DNA of 64,000 nucleotides from Oceanobacillus oncorhynchi (GTDB lineage: Bacteria; Bacillota; Bacilli; Bacillales; Amphibacillaceae), in the NCBI RefSeq assembly GCF_000821065.1, contig NZ_CDGG01000001.1:2232001-2296000 (forward strand), given 5' to 3'. Below, piece after piece: positions 16,614 to 24,781 of this stretch. The translations under genes were made by a program, and so were the position numbers. The notes under the pieces were generated by a model, which was not told the DNA's origin, made no database searches, and saw nothing but the letters and a program-made list of their open reading frames with translations. The first letter of the stretch is position 1. Each line of letters opens with the position of its first letter.

Positions 16614-17084
16614 ATGGAAGTAGTATATATTGCAGGCGGATGCCTATGGGGAGTACAAGCTTTTATAAAAACATTACCTGGAGTTACGTTTACAGAAGCG
16701 GGAAGAGCGAATGGAACAAGTTACACACTTGAGGGGGACTATGATGGGTATGCCGAGTGTGTAAAAACAGGTTTTGATCCGGAGGTTGTAACAATTAGAG
16801 AATTAATGGGATATTTTTTTGAAATCATTGATCCATACAGTTTAAATAAACAGGGGCAGGATATTGGCGAGAAATATAGAACAGGAGTATATAGTGAAAA
16901 TCCGGAGCATTTAAAAGAGGCGAAAACGTTTCTTGAGAATAGAAATGATTATGACCGAATCGTGGTTGAAGTCTCGCCTCTTACCAACTATGTGAGAAGT
17001 GCAGCGGAGCATCAAGACAGGCTGGATAGATGTCCGAATGATTATTGCCATATTCCAGAAGAAATGTTAAGTAAATATAAATAA
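16614..17084 (+). CDS. msrA: peptide-methionine (S)-S-oxide reductase MsrA
   Basis: 156 residues. GGCLWGVQ holds the catalytic Cys, in a GCLWG variant of the usual GCFWG; DPYSLNKQGQDIGEKYRTGVY and AAEHQDRL are the standard MsrA substrate-pocket blocks. It reduces methionine-S-sulfoxide in proteins using thioredoxin. AAAAGGAG precedes the ATG. Directly downstream lies a HAD phosphatase, and 1 kb further a degraded copy of the msrA 3' end (18083-18226). Confidence 0.9.
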   Translation: MEVVYIAGGCLWGVQAFIKTLPGVTFTEAGRANGTSYTLEGDYDGYAECVKTGFDPEVVTIRELMGYFFEIIDPYSLNKQGQDIGEKYRTGVYSENPEHLKEAKTFLENRNDYDRIVVEVSPLTNYVRSAAEHQDRLDRCPNDYCHIPEEMLSKYK

Positions 17085-17193
17085 GGGAAAGGACTTAAAT
17101 ATGGTTTTCGGTCTCCGTTGGTTGGTACGCTAAATAGGGACGAGGCGTTTTTTAGAGAACTTAGAATACAAATAGGATGATAAAGGGTGTGGA

Positions 17194-17832
17194 ATGATGA
17201 AAGCAATTATTTTTGATTTTGACGGGACGCTTGCTGATACATTACCGGTTTGTTTCTATGCGTTTCAAGCTGTGTTTAAGGAATTTGACAATAAGGAGGT
17301 CACCTCCGATGAAGTAAAGGCGATGTTCGGTCCTTCTGAAACAGGAATCATCAAAGAAAATCTGCTGGACTCTAATCAGGATAAAGCAATTGAATTATAT
17401 TATGAAAAATATAATGAAAAGCATCGAGAGCTTGTTGTTGAAAATGAGGAAATAAATGATTTGCTCCGGTTTTTAAAAAAAGAAGGATATCAATTAGGGA
17501 TTGTAACAGGGAAAGCAAGAAGAAGTCTGATTATATCTTTAGATTGTCTTCAAATGAATGATTTGTTTGATGTAATCATAACAGGTGATGATGTTACGAT
17601 GCCCAAGCCTCATCCAGAGGGATTAAACAAGGCATTGGTAAAGCTGCACATAAAAAACACGGAGGCTGTATTTTTAGGGGATAGCGATGCGGATATTCAG
17701 GCCGGTAAACAAGCAGACGTAAATACAATCGGAGTACAATGGCTGCCAAATTATCAAACGTTAGAATTTCGTGTTCAACCAGACCTGCTGCTAAACAACG
17801 TGAATGAATTTCTGGAATGGTTAAAAAAATGA
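17194..17832 (+). CDS. HAD family hydrolase (phosphoglycolate-phosphatase-like)
   Basis: 212 residues. DFDGTLADT (motif I, nucleophile Asp), a helical cap, IVTGKARRS (motif II Thr), KPHPEGL (motif III Lys) and FLGDSDADIQAG (motif IV) are all present, typical of subfamily IA small phosphatases of the Gph/PgmB type. The physiological substrate is not predictable. AAGGGTGTGGA lies before the ATG-ATG start. Confidence 0.88.
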   Translation: MMKAIIFDFDGTLADTLPVCFYAFQAVFKEFDNKEVTSDEVKAMFGPSETGIIKENLLDSNQDKAIELYYEKYNEKHRELVVENEEINDLLRFLKKEGYQLGIVTGKARRSLIISLDCLQMNDLFDVIITGDDVTMPKPHPEGLNKALVKLHIKNTEAVFLGDSDADIQAGKQADVNTIGVQWLPNYQTLEFRVQPDLLLNNVNEFLEWLKK

Positions 17833-17905
17833 AGAAAGGAATGATTGTTAATTAGTTTCTATTTAACAATGTGGTTATTTATTTTTAGAAGGAGGAGTGC
17901 TGAAA

Positions 17906-18082
17906 ATGACAAACAATCGTTTTGAAGAAGTTTATTCTCAAGGGAAAATGAAGAATACGAAGATTATTCGTGATAATGAGAATGGTGTTTTGTATATGCT
18001 GCATCAAGAAGGCTATGGAGCAGGGCTGACTGTTATGGTGGATCAGGAAGGTAACCCCTTAGTGGACAAGGATTTTAATTAG
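17906..18082 (+). CDS. DUF6440 family protein
   Basis: 58 residues: RFEEVYSQGKMKNTKIIRDN, then GVLYMLHQEGYGAGLTVMVD. This pattern of an N-terminal RFE, a mid-protein GVxY and a final GLT(P/V)xxD is that of DUF6440, a small family of unknown role. AAGGAGG lies 10 bases before ATG 17906; the GTG at 17897 is too close. It ends at TAG 18080-18082. The same frame then continues without a gap into 44 codons homologous to the MsrA C-terminus, so the stop codon sits at the junction of two gene pieces. Confidence 0.7.
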   Translation: MTNNRFEEVYSQGKMKNTKIIRDNENGVLYMLHQEGYGAGLTVMVDQEGNPLVDKDFN

Positions 18083-18226
18083 AATAGAAATGATTATAAT
18101 CGTATGGTGGTTGAAGTCTTGCCGCATACAAATTACGTAAGAAGCGCTGAGGAACTTCAAGAGAGATTAAGCAGGCGCCCAAATAACTATTGTCATATTC
18201 CAAAAGAAATATGAAATAAATATAAG
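18083..18226 (+). pseudogene. msrA 3' fragment
   Basis: Translated in the frame of the preceding gene this reads NRNDYNRMVVEVLPHTNYVR, then SAEELQERLSRRPNNYCHIP. It is clearly homologous to the last 44 residues of the MsrA at 16614-17084 (NRNDYDRIVVEVSPLTNYVR, then the DYCHIP block). An internal TGA at 18212-18214 replaces the Met codon of EEMLSKYK. The N-terminal two thirds, with the catalytic Cys, are missing. It is a relic of a diverged, not recent, msrA duplicate. Confidence 0.8.
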
Positions 18227-18270
18227 GGTTAAACTCTGAATTTTTTCCTTACTATTTTCTGAGGAACAAA

Positions 18271-18317
18271 AGGCACGCTTCTCCATTCGTAATTAGAATA
18301 AGCAAGCGTGCTTTTTA
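18271..18317 (+). terminator. hairpin terminator, dispersed family member
   Basis: GCACGCTT and AAGCGTGC bracket an imperfect inner stem (CATTCGTAATTAGAATA) and run into TTTTT. The element at 24396-24442 has the same layout and shares AATTAGAATAAG. Confidence 0.75.
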
Positions 18318-18436
18318 AATAGATTTGGCAAAACTGGAAATGGTTTCTCTCTGAGCTGCCAAACAAAAAATAATCTAAGAGGTGTTTGAATACTATTCGC
18401 TTTTTGGTTATTCCATTTATCACGATTGGCAAACAA

Positions 18437-19246
18437 TCAACTTATAATCATCATGATAACTACAATAAACAGAAGAACTAAATAGATTTTGGAAAAGAGT
18501 TTATCAGATAATTTTTGAGCCCAGGATCTGCCGATAGGCACTCCAATAAATCCGCCGAGGGTAAATCCAATAAGCGCAGGTATGTATATGAATCCTATCG
18601 TTGATGAAGGCATCGCATCTATCTTCAATCCTGTAACTAAATAAGCGAAAGCTCCTACGATAGCAATCGGCAGACCTAATGGAGTAGCCAAAGCTACAGC
18701 ATGTATCATGCGCATCCCTCTATTTCTGAGATAAGGAATGGTCATTGTGCTTCCGCCAATACCTAATAGAGTGGAAAGAAATCCAATGCCTATCCAGATA
18801 AAAGATGCGGAACGCTGCTTAGGCAGACGAAATGCTTGTTCTTCGATTTCTCTTGTGAACGATTTTTTTAGCATGTTCGAAATCAAGACATAAATTAATA
18901 GGCCGATAAATGCATGCCTGAGAAAATCGCTCTCAATGTAGACTGCAAGCACGCCGCCTATTAAAGAACCTATTGCAATATATCCTGCTAATTGTTTAAA
19001 GACAGACCATGTCACATTGCCTTTTTTGGCATGGTTATATGTTGAATTAAATGAATTTATAATCATAACCGCTAATGATGTACCAATCGCAGTATGCATT
19101 AAATACTCGCTTGGAATGGAATCGGGTAAAAATGCAAATAAGATTGGTACTACGACGATTCCGCCTCCAAAACCAAACATGCTTGATAGCACACCAATTA
19201 AAATACCGATTAATGAAAACATTAAAAATGAAAATCCCACTAACAA
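18437..19246 (-). CDS. sulfite exporter TauE/SafE family protein
   Basis: 269 residues with about eight membrane segments in two repeats, each opening with the TauE-type glycine-rich motif: SSMFGFGGGIVVVPIL in the first and STLLGIGGSTMTIPYL in the second. Members export sulfite, sulfoacetate or other organic anions. The TTG start at 19246 follows GAGAGATGA; a GTG two codons later is possible. It is monocistronic. The substrate is unknown. Confidence 0.85.
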   Translation of the reverse strand: MLVGFSFLMFSLIGILIGVLSSMFGFGGGIVVVPILFAFLPDSIPSEYLMHTAIGTSLAVMIINSFNSTYNHAKKGNVTWSVFKQLAGYIAIGSLIGGVLAVYIESDFLRHAFIGLLIYVLISNMLKKSFTREIEEQAFRLPKQRSASFIWIGIGFLSTLLGIGGSTMTIPYLRNRGMRMIHAVALATPLGLPIAIVGAFAYLVTGLKIDAMPSSTIGFIYIPALIGFTLGGFIGVPIGRSWAQKLSDKLFSKIYLVLLFIVVIMMIIS

Positions 19247-19659
19247 TCATCTCTCTTTACTTATATTCATTTGGATTATTTCTTAGATTCTATTAAATCA
19301 CAAATTGAATGGTGTTACCATAAGGCATTGTGTTGTCTGACCAGTTCAAACTTCACCGGCTATTTGTGCTTTTGTATTTTTGTCCGTGTTCGATAGCGCA
19401 AGAGAAAGGATGATGAATACGTAGAAAATAACAAACTAACCACTTGTACTCTATGCAAATCAGCAATTCATGCCTGATAAAGGGGCAAGGAATCCTTCTG
19501 CACTCATCCCTCCCGATTTTTCATAATTGGAATGCCTGTGTTAATATTTAGTATTAGAGAGCAATGTTCATCCTTGCTGACACGTTATTAAACTATCAAT
19601 TAACATGCGCCAATTCACTCTTTTGTAAAGCTGTATTATCGGAGAAAGGAAGTTTTTAA
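19247..19659. other. intergenic region without a clear gene
   Basis: 413 bases between the divergent TauE and lipoprotein genes. Short frames only, no convincing repeat or RNA; it should hold both promoters. Confidence 0.4.
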
Positions 19660-20331
19660 ATGAAAAATAATACTAAATTTTTAATGGGCATGTTAGCATT
19701 TGTATTTGTTATATTGACTGCTTGTGGAAATGTAACAGAGGATTCGGATGCGGAGTCCAATCGCCTGTCATCAGATAATGATGTGATGCAAAACGAAAAT
19801 GACAATTTACCTGGACAAGAAAGTACACAAGATTCATCTCCTATCGACCCAGAAACAGAAACCGATTCTTTTTCAGATTGGAAAGGAAAAAGCCAAGATG
19901 AATCAGCGGAGGAACAGAGCCAGGAAGAGCCTTTGGAAGAATATGTTCCCAATGAAGATGATGTTGTATACAAAAATAATGAGTTGAAAAATAAAGATAT
20001 CCTTGAAGCGTTTATGGAGACTGCGGGAGAAAATGGACAGGATAATGAAAGTGAAATCAGAGTGGTGAAGGACGAAGGGACTCAAGGTGTACTTATATAT
20101 GATTTGAAATCCGGATATGAAGAAAGTGTTGATCAGGCATGGATTATGGTTTATTCAGATTTGAGCCACTACAGAGCCTCAGATGATGAAGTGCAGGATG
20201 TTTTTAATACGAATCAGCAATGCGGATATATGTCAAAAGATGAAATAGAAGGAAAGTATAAATTACATGAATGTAGAACCCATTGGGAATACAGGTTACT
20301 TCCCACTGGAGAAGATAATGAAATGGAGTGA
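19660..20331 (+). CDS. lipoprotein with a C-terminal DUF4362 domain
   Basis: 223 residues. A lipoprotein signal peptide ends in the lipobox LTAC (Cys21). Residues about 25-100 are a low-complexity Asp/Glu/Ser/Gln-rich linker. The last 120 residues (DVVYKNNELKNKDILEAFM ... SEIRVV ... CGYMSKDE ... LHECRTHWEY) match the DUF4362 pattern of a short conserved domain with two cysteine-bearing strands. It should be anchored on the outer face of the membrane. Its function is unknown. GGAGAAAGGAAG precedes the ATG, and a very strong terminator follows. Confidence 0.75.
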   Translation: MKNNTKFLMGMLAFVFVILTACGNVTEDSDAESNRLSSDNDVMQNENDNLPGQESTQDSSPIDPETETDSFSDWKGKSQDESAEEQSQEEPLEEYVPNEDDVVYKNNELKNKDILEAFMETAGENGQDNESEIRVVKDEGTQGVLIYDLKSGYEESVDQAWIMVYSDLSHYRASDDEVQDVFNTNQQCGYMSKDEIEGKYKLHECRTHWEYRLLPTGEDNEME

Positions 20332-20349
20332 CTGTTGCTTCATTATCTC

Positions 20350-20399
20350 CTCTCAACAAAAAGGCTGAAGCATGTTAGCTTCGGCCTTTTTGTTGAGAG
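20350..20399 (+). terminator. strong terminator after the lipoprotein gene
   Basis: Two 22-base arms (CTCTCAACAAAAAGGCTGAA and its complement) pair around ATGTTA, with CCTTTTTG inside the descending arm. Confidence 0.85.
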
Positions 20400-20692
20400 A
20401 ATGGATTGTATACTTGATGCGCACGCTTGAATTTTTTAGCTTATAATACTTCCTGTGTCTATTTATTTATGCTTCCCAAAACTCCTTGGTGAACAAAAAT
20501 TGTATCTCATCCAGTAAGGTTAATTTAATGGTCTTTCAATTATCGGAGGTTATTGTTGAAGAACTTAAGCCTAATTCTTTATTTGAAATACGAAGGAGAC
20601 AGGTTTTTTGAACTTTTTTTCAACTTGTTATGAGTATAATACAGGTAAATGAATTAAATAACTGATTTTTTTGATTTTTCGATACTATTATC
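20400..20692. other. intergenic region
   Basis: No gene seen. A TATAAT at about 20637 could be a promoter element without a clear target; otherwise nothing is distinctive. Confidence 0.35.
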
Positions 20693-20721
20693 TTGACAGC
20701 CCTAAAGATAGCATGTAGATT
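20693..20721 (+). promoter_or_regulatory. promoter of the 58-residue protein gene
   Basis: A perfect -35 TTGACA (20693-20698), a 17-base spacer and -10 TAGATT (20716-20721) lie 24 bases before the start codon. Confidence 0.6.
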
Positions 20722-20744
20722 TTAAGTAAAGGGAGGGATGAAAG

Positions 20745-20921
20745 ATGACCAATTATGACAAAGCAAAGAAAAAGATAGACAAAAGAAAAGAAATGCGGAC
20801 TCAAGAAATCTCCGAAATGATTGACGAAGGCGGTTTAGGAGCTGATAGATATTATGATGTTATAAAAGGCTCTTCCCCGACTGAGAAAGAAATAAAATCA
20901 ACGAAAAAATACCAAAAATGA
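20745..20921 (+). CDS. small hydrophilic protein of unknown function
   Basis: 58 residues, highly charged: a Lys-rich N-terminus (NYDKAKKKIDKRKEMRTQEI), then SEMIDEGGLGADRYYDVIKG and a basic tail. AAAGGGAGGG lies 7 bases before the ATG, and a sigma-A promoter with perfect TTGACA lies just upstream, so this is probably a real gene although short. I do not recognise a named family. It has no membrane segment or signal peptide. An inverted-repeat-bounded intergenic element starts at its stop codon. Confidence 0.65.
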   Translation: MTNYDKAKKKIDKRKEMRTQEISEMIDEGGLGADRYYDVIKGSSPTEKEIKSTKKYQK

Positions 20922-21115
20922 TAAAACGAAACTTTACTCAGTGGGAGTTTTTCGATGTACAACTCTTTACGATCGGACGAATAACCACAGTCCCACATCC
21001 CTAGAACGTCGCTAACTTAATCTGTTTCCTTCATACTCCCACTGCATTAGCCCTAAGTGATTCAGGGAGTTAGCTCACCTGAACTTCCGCCTAAATAAAG
21101 TTTCTTTTACGGACG
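20922..21115. repeat. about 190-bp element bounded by imperfect inverted repeats
   Basis: The left end starts AAAACGAAACTTTACTCAG. The right end, read on the minus strand, starts AAAAGAAACTTTATTTAGGC; about 20 of 28 terminal positions agree. A second pair, CAGTGGGAGT near the left end and ACTCCCACTG at about 21037, makes an internal stem. No coding frame is present. The left-end motif recurs at 431-463, and a similar end occurs after trpA. It could be a MITE-like or structured intergenic element. Confidence 0.5.
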
Positions 21116-21412
21116 ATTCTCTGTGATAAAGAAGATTAAAAAAGAGAAAAAAAGGTCACTTACATTATAACCCCGAATTATTCATACCTGTAGATTAGAG
21201 ATACAAACGAAAATTTGTAGTTTATGATTTCTATTTTAAGCGAAAAAAGCTAAAATATCGTAGGAAGCTGGAGGTAAATAGTATTCACAAGAAAAAACAA
21301 CCGTTTTTGGACAGATCTATCCCTTGGTCTTCCAAGGAATAAAAAGTTTCTTTTTACAATCACTCCAACTGAAGCTATAGTAAAGAGGTATTTGAATGCA
21401 AGTCAAAGCAAT

Positions 21413-21751
21413 TCAAAAACGAGACAAGCTTGGCTGAGAAGCAAGTGCATCTTTTCCCATGATTTGCGTAAATACCGGATGGTGCATCAGGACATCTGCT
21501 GCATCCTCTTCTGCATATCCAGCGATGATTTGATAGATTTTTTGACGAAGTAAATCTTTATTCGCATACATGTAGCAGCGCCGTTCATTGGTAAGCTGTA
21601 AATATTATTCTGCCAAGGCCGCAGAGAATCCGATTTTTTCATCCAATTCACGGAAAATCATTTCACCAGTATCAGAGGATAATTCGCCTCCATCAAGAGA
21701 TAGTTTTATTTTATGATTAAAATCAAGTGTGATTTGCGGTAAAGCAGCCAT
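21413..21751 (-). pseudogene. IS1380-type transposase remnant
   Basis: The minus-strand frame opens MAALPQITLDFNHKIKLS and continues GGELSSDTGEMIFRELDEK, the characteristic start of IS1380 family DDE transposases. It ends DALASQPSLSRF, where the family continues for several hundred residues. An in-frame TAA interrupts it after FSAALAE, and everything beyond about residue 112 is lost. It is a dead fragment of an insertion sequence. Confidence 0.8.
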
Positions 21752-21755
21752 TATT

Positions 21756-21812
21756 AGAACCCTTTCTATTGGTTATTTGCTGGCTCTTTTAACCTTAATA
21801 GAAACGGGTTCT
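21756..21812 (-). repeat. hairpin upstream of the IS1380 remnant
   Basis: AGAACCC(T)TTTCTATT and AATAGAAACGGGTTCT pair over a 26-base loop just before the transposase start. This is the kind of end structure insertion sequences use to block read-through transcription. Confidence 0.5.
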
Positions 21813-22015
21813 TTTTCATTTATTTGATGCAGCTTATAACTGTCACAATTACTTGGGAGGTATGAGATAACAAGCTATTTAGTTTTTTTGAATCGTTGAT
21901 TGTTTTCGAACCTTCATAAAAATCCTGTCAACGCCATGTTCTGTAAATGACGTATGGAAGAAAGCATCTTTTGCAGGAAGATTGTATCATTTCCGAATCC
22001 CGCAACGTCTTTCTA

Positions 22016-22771
22016 TCATAAAATAACATCAGGGGTTTCAGGCAAAATTTGTCCGCCATCTATAACAAGTGATTGACCGGTAATATATTTTGCTTCTTCT
22101 GATGCAAAGAAGGAAACTGTTGTTCCGATGTCTTCTGGATCTCCTAATCGTTTCATTGGAACAGCTTCCGCACCTTTTTCACTTAACACGCCCAGTTCCT
22201 TTTTCAAGGTTTCAGTAGCAATCATTCCAGGTTGAACTGCATTAACCGTAACGCCATATGGTGCATACTCCAGAGCCACATTACGCATAAATCCAAGAAT
22301 TCCAGCTTTGGTTGCCCCATAAATCGAACCGCCTGGATATCCGGTGATATCTCCCGTAATTGACGATGTCAGGATGACCCGGCCGTAGTTTTGCTTCTTC
22401 ATCGCTTCTAATACCGGTTTGGCAGTGAAGAACATTCCTTTCAAATTAATGCTTTGAATTTTATCCCAATCTTCTTCTGTCATGTCTGCAATGGATACAT
22501 CCGGGTAGATACCTGTATTCGCAGCCAGAATATCGATTCTTTCATGTTTTTTTAAAATATCCTGAACAACCCTTTCCGCATTATTTTTGTCCGTCACGTC
22601 TAATTTATGAAATTCACCACTCACTTCTGCAGCCACTTTCTTCCCTGCTTCTTCATCGATGTCACAGATCATAACGGTTGCTCCAGCTTTTGCTAACGTC
22701 TTCACAATTCCTTTACCAATCCCATTTGCTCCACCGGTGACCATAGCGATTCTACGAGTTAAATCAAACAT
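22016..22771 (-). CDS. SDR family oxidoreductase (UcpA-like)
   Basis: 251 residues, classical short-chain dehydrogenase. TGGANGIGKG (residues 11-20) binds the dinucleotide, Asp36 of ICDID suggests NAD preference, and the catalytic triad is Ser (SSITGDITG), Tyr and Lys (YGATK). The usual NNAG is AANTG. The C-terminal LVIDGGQILPETPD resembles E. coli UcpA, which ends IDGGSTLPET. The substrate is unknown. The minus-strand ATG follows a weak purine-rich site (AAGGCAGGG). It is monocistronic. Confidence 0.85.
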   Translation of the reverse strand: MFDLTRRIAMVTGGANGIGKGIVKTLAKAGATVMICDIDEEAGKKVAAEVSGEFHKLDVTDKNNAERVVQDILKKHERIDILAANTGIYPDVSIADMTEEDWDKIQSINLKGMFFTAKPVLEAMKKQNYGRVILTSSITGDITGYPGGSIYGATKAGILGFMRNVALEYAPYGVTVNAVQPGMIATETLKKELGVLSEKGAEAVPMKRLGDPEDIGTTVSFFASEEAKYITGQSLVIDGGQILPETPDVIL

Positions 22772-23133
22772 TATATCCCTGCCTTTCAGAATTCAGCATT
22801 ATTTATACTTATAGATTATCAAGAAACATCGAAAAACTCCATGTTTGTGCATACAATACTAGCCTATAACACATTTGATATGGAACATAAAAACCCTTTT
22901 ATTCCTAGGATGTCAAACTAATGAGGATTACTTAACTGCTCTCCAATTGCTTTATATTTCAAATTATTTGATTCTCTTATCCACTAGCAAATAACCCCCG
23001 CTAATCATCAGATGCTGAGCTTACATAAATTAAGTAGTTCAGTGTAAACTGAATGTTATAGAATTAATTGAAAAGGATTCTTAAACGGGGGAGTATAACA
23101 GGTTATAAAATATTAAATTTAGGGGGAATGAGC
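22772..23133. other. divergent promoter region, nothing distinctive
   Basis: About 360 bases between the SDR gene and the HAD-IIIA gene, AT-rich, with no gene, clear repeat or RNA visible. Confidence 0.4.
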
Positions 23134-23679
23134 ATGAGACAATTAGAAGCAATCTTTTTAGATCGTGATGGAACAATTGGCGGGGATGACACGGTTCATT
23201 ATCCAGGTGAATTTGAACTCTTTCTATACGTAGAGAAGGAAATCAAGAGATTAAAACAAGACAATATAAAAATTTTTTCGTTTACAAATCAACCCGGAAT
23301 TTCAAATGGTTTAGCCAAAAGACAGGATTTCGTACAGGAATTAAAAGGTTTCGGTTTCAATGATGTATATATATGCCCGCACAGACATGACGAAGGGTGT
23401 TCCTGCAGAAAGCCGAATACAGGTATGTTAATCGAAGCACAGCAAAAACATGAATTGAGGCTTGAAAACTGTGCTGTTGTAGGAGACCGATGGAGTGATA
23501 TAGTTGCCGCAGCAAAGGTGGGAAGTATTAAAATTCTTGTTAAAACTGGGGCTGGAAAGTCTTCCCTAAATGAGCATTTCGATAAATTAAATGATGTAAA
23601 CATTGATTACATAGCTAATGATTTTAAAGACACTATAAGTTGGTTGTATCGTAATTTTATTTTAAGCAATAGATTATGA
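23134..23679 (+). CDS. HAD-IIIA family phosphatase (GmhB/histidinol-phosphatase-like)
   Basis: 181 residues. DRDGTIGG is the nucleophile motif. The loop CPHRHDEGCSCRKP contains the Cys/His zinc site typical of GmhB-type and HisB-N phosphatases, and VVGDRWSDI is motif IV. Relatives act on heptose bisphosphate or histidinol phosphate; no such pathway genes are adjacent, so the substrate is open. ATG 23134 is chosen because AGGGGG is 7 bases upstream; the frame is open farther upstream. Confidence 0.82.
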   Translation: MRQLEAIFLDRDGTIGGDDTVHYPGEFELFLYVEKEIKRLKQDNIKIFSFTNQPGISNGLAKRQDFVQELKGFGFNDVYICPHRHDEGCSCRKPNTGMLIEAQQKHELRLENCAVVGDRWSDIVAAAKVGSIKILVKTGAGKSSLNEHFDKLNDVNIDYIANDFKDTISWLYRNFILSNRL

Positions 23680-23957
23680 AGTTTATTTCATAAAAGGGCA
23701 TGATTGTTTAACAATGATAAGTAGTAAATGTCTAACCTTTTCACAAAAAGGAATCTACAAAAAAGAGCTTCCTAAAAGTTAAAATTGTATCTACTGCACA
23801 TAAAGTTATCATTTCTCAACAGCGGGACTATACTTCTGTTGATATTTTTCTATAACCTTATTTATGTATTTATATATAGTATAAATCTAAGTACGATTCA
23901 TTTCTATGCAATGGATGAAATCAAATTATTAATTTTTAAGGCGCTTCACCAAAATCT

Positions 23958-24221
23958 ATGGGTGACATAGTAGCTATTAATTTCAATTTATATATTATTG
24001 GTTTAGGCGGTAAATATAATCCTGCTAGCCCAGAACCAGATAAATCCTATGGAATTTGGTTTTCAGCTATCGCCATTTTTAATGTACTTGTCATAGTATC
24101 TGCTTTTGTGCAGTTGAGGGTAAGAAAAATATGGCTTTTTTTAATAACGATAATAGGTTTAATTGTTTTTTTAATCTACTTTTTACCACAGATTGTGCTT
24201 TATTTGGAGAGTTTATTTTAA
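23958..24221 (+). CDS. small two-helix membrane protein (uncertain)
   Basis: 87 residues: a soluble start (NLYIIGLGGKYNPASPEP), then two membrane helices (about 32-52 and 56-82). No ribosome site is seen before the ATG, and an overlapping frame (23785-23970) is also hydrophobic, so the true start may be lost or the gene may be broken at its 5' end. No family is recognised. Confidence 0.4.
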   Translation: MGDIVAINFNLYIIGLGGKYNPASPEPDKSYGIWFSAIAIFNVLVIVSAFVQLRVRKIWLFLITIIGLIVFLIYFLPQIVLYLESLF

Positions 24222-24395
24222 AGTGGATAATTAATAGTACTGAATCGGATTTGATTTGTAAAACAAATGGGATACCATGTAAGAATAAAGAAGTACTATC
24301 TTGTTTTTGACTTTTAAAGTTAGAGAATAAAACTTTTAATATTTTCCCATACAAATTGCTGATAAAATTAAGCGTATGAATAAAGTAGTGCAGTA

Positions 24396-24442
24396 AAAAA
24401 CACGTTTCTCATTCTGAATTAGAATAAGTAAGCGTGTTTTGG
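24396..24442 (-). terminator. hairpin terminator, dispersed family member
   Basis: AACACGTTTCTCATTCT and AGAATAAGTAAGCGTGTT form a long stem with a GAATT loop, near in sequence to 18271-18317. It lies just downstream of the minus-strand tRNA and may end its transcript. Confidence 0.6.
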
Positions 24443-24454
24443 TATAACCAATGA

Positions 24455-24525
24455 TGGAGCCTACGGGAATCGAACCCGTATTATTTGACTGCCAGTCAAA
24501 CGTAATCCCATTATACCAAGGCCCC
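24455..24525 (-). tRNA. tRNA-Ala (anticodon GGC)
   Basis: 71 bases fold as a cloverleaf: acceptor GGGGCCT/AGGCTCC with the G3-U70 pair that marks alanine tRNAs; anticodon stem TTTGA/TCAAA with loop CTGGCAG (U33, anticodon GGC); T arm ACGGG-TTCGATT-CCCGT perfect. The D stem has only three pairs (GTA/TAC). The discriminator is A73, and the next bases are TCA, so CCA is not encoded. Confidence 0.88.
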
Positions 24526-24781
24526 GAAATATTTTAATGAAGTATGAGAGGTTAAATACGATTGAAGTATTTACATCTGAATTATACTGCCATTGTTAAA
24601 TATAAAATAGGTGGAAAATATATCAACAAATAGTATTATATACTTTTCGCAGACTTGCATCAAGTTTTTTTGTTCTATTTGCATCCTGTTTTTTAACGGG
24701 ACAAATTTGTCCATTGTTTCTGAAAAAATAACATAAAGCACACCAATCCGTATTGGAGAATTTAAAGAGGAGGTTCTATGT

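Noticed and set aside
23785-23970. 61-codon hydrophobic frame
   Set aside because: No ribosome site and it overlaps the slightly better frame at 23958; AT-rich DNA gives hydrophobic frames by chance.
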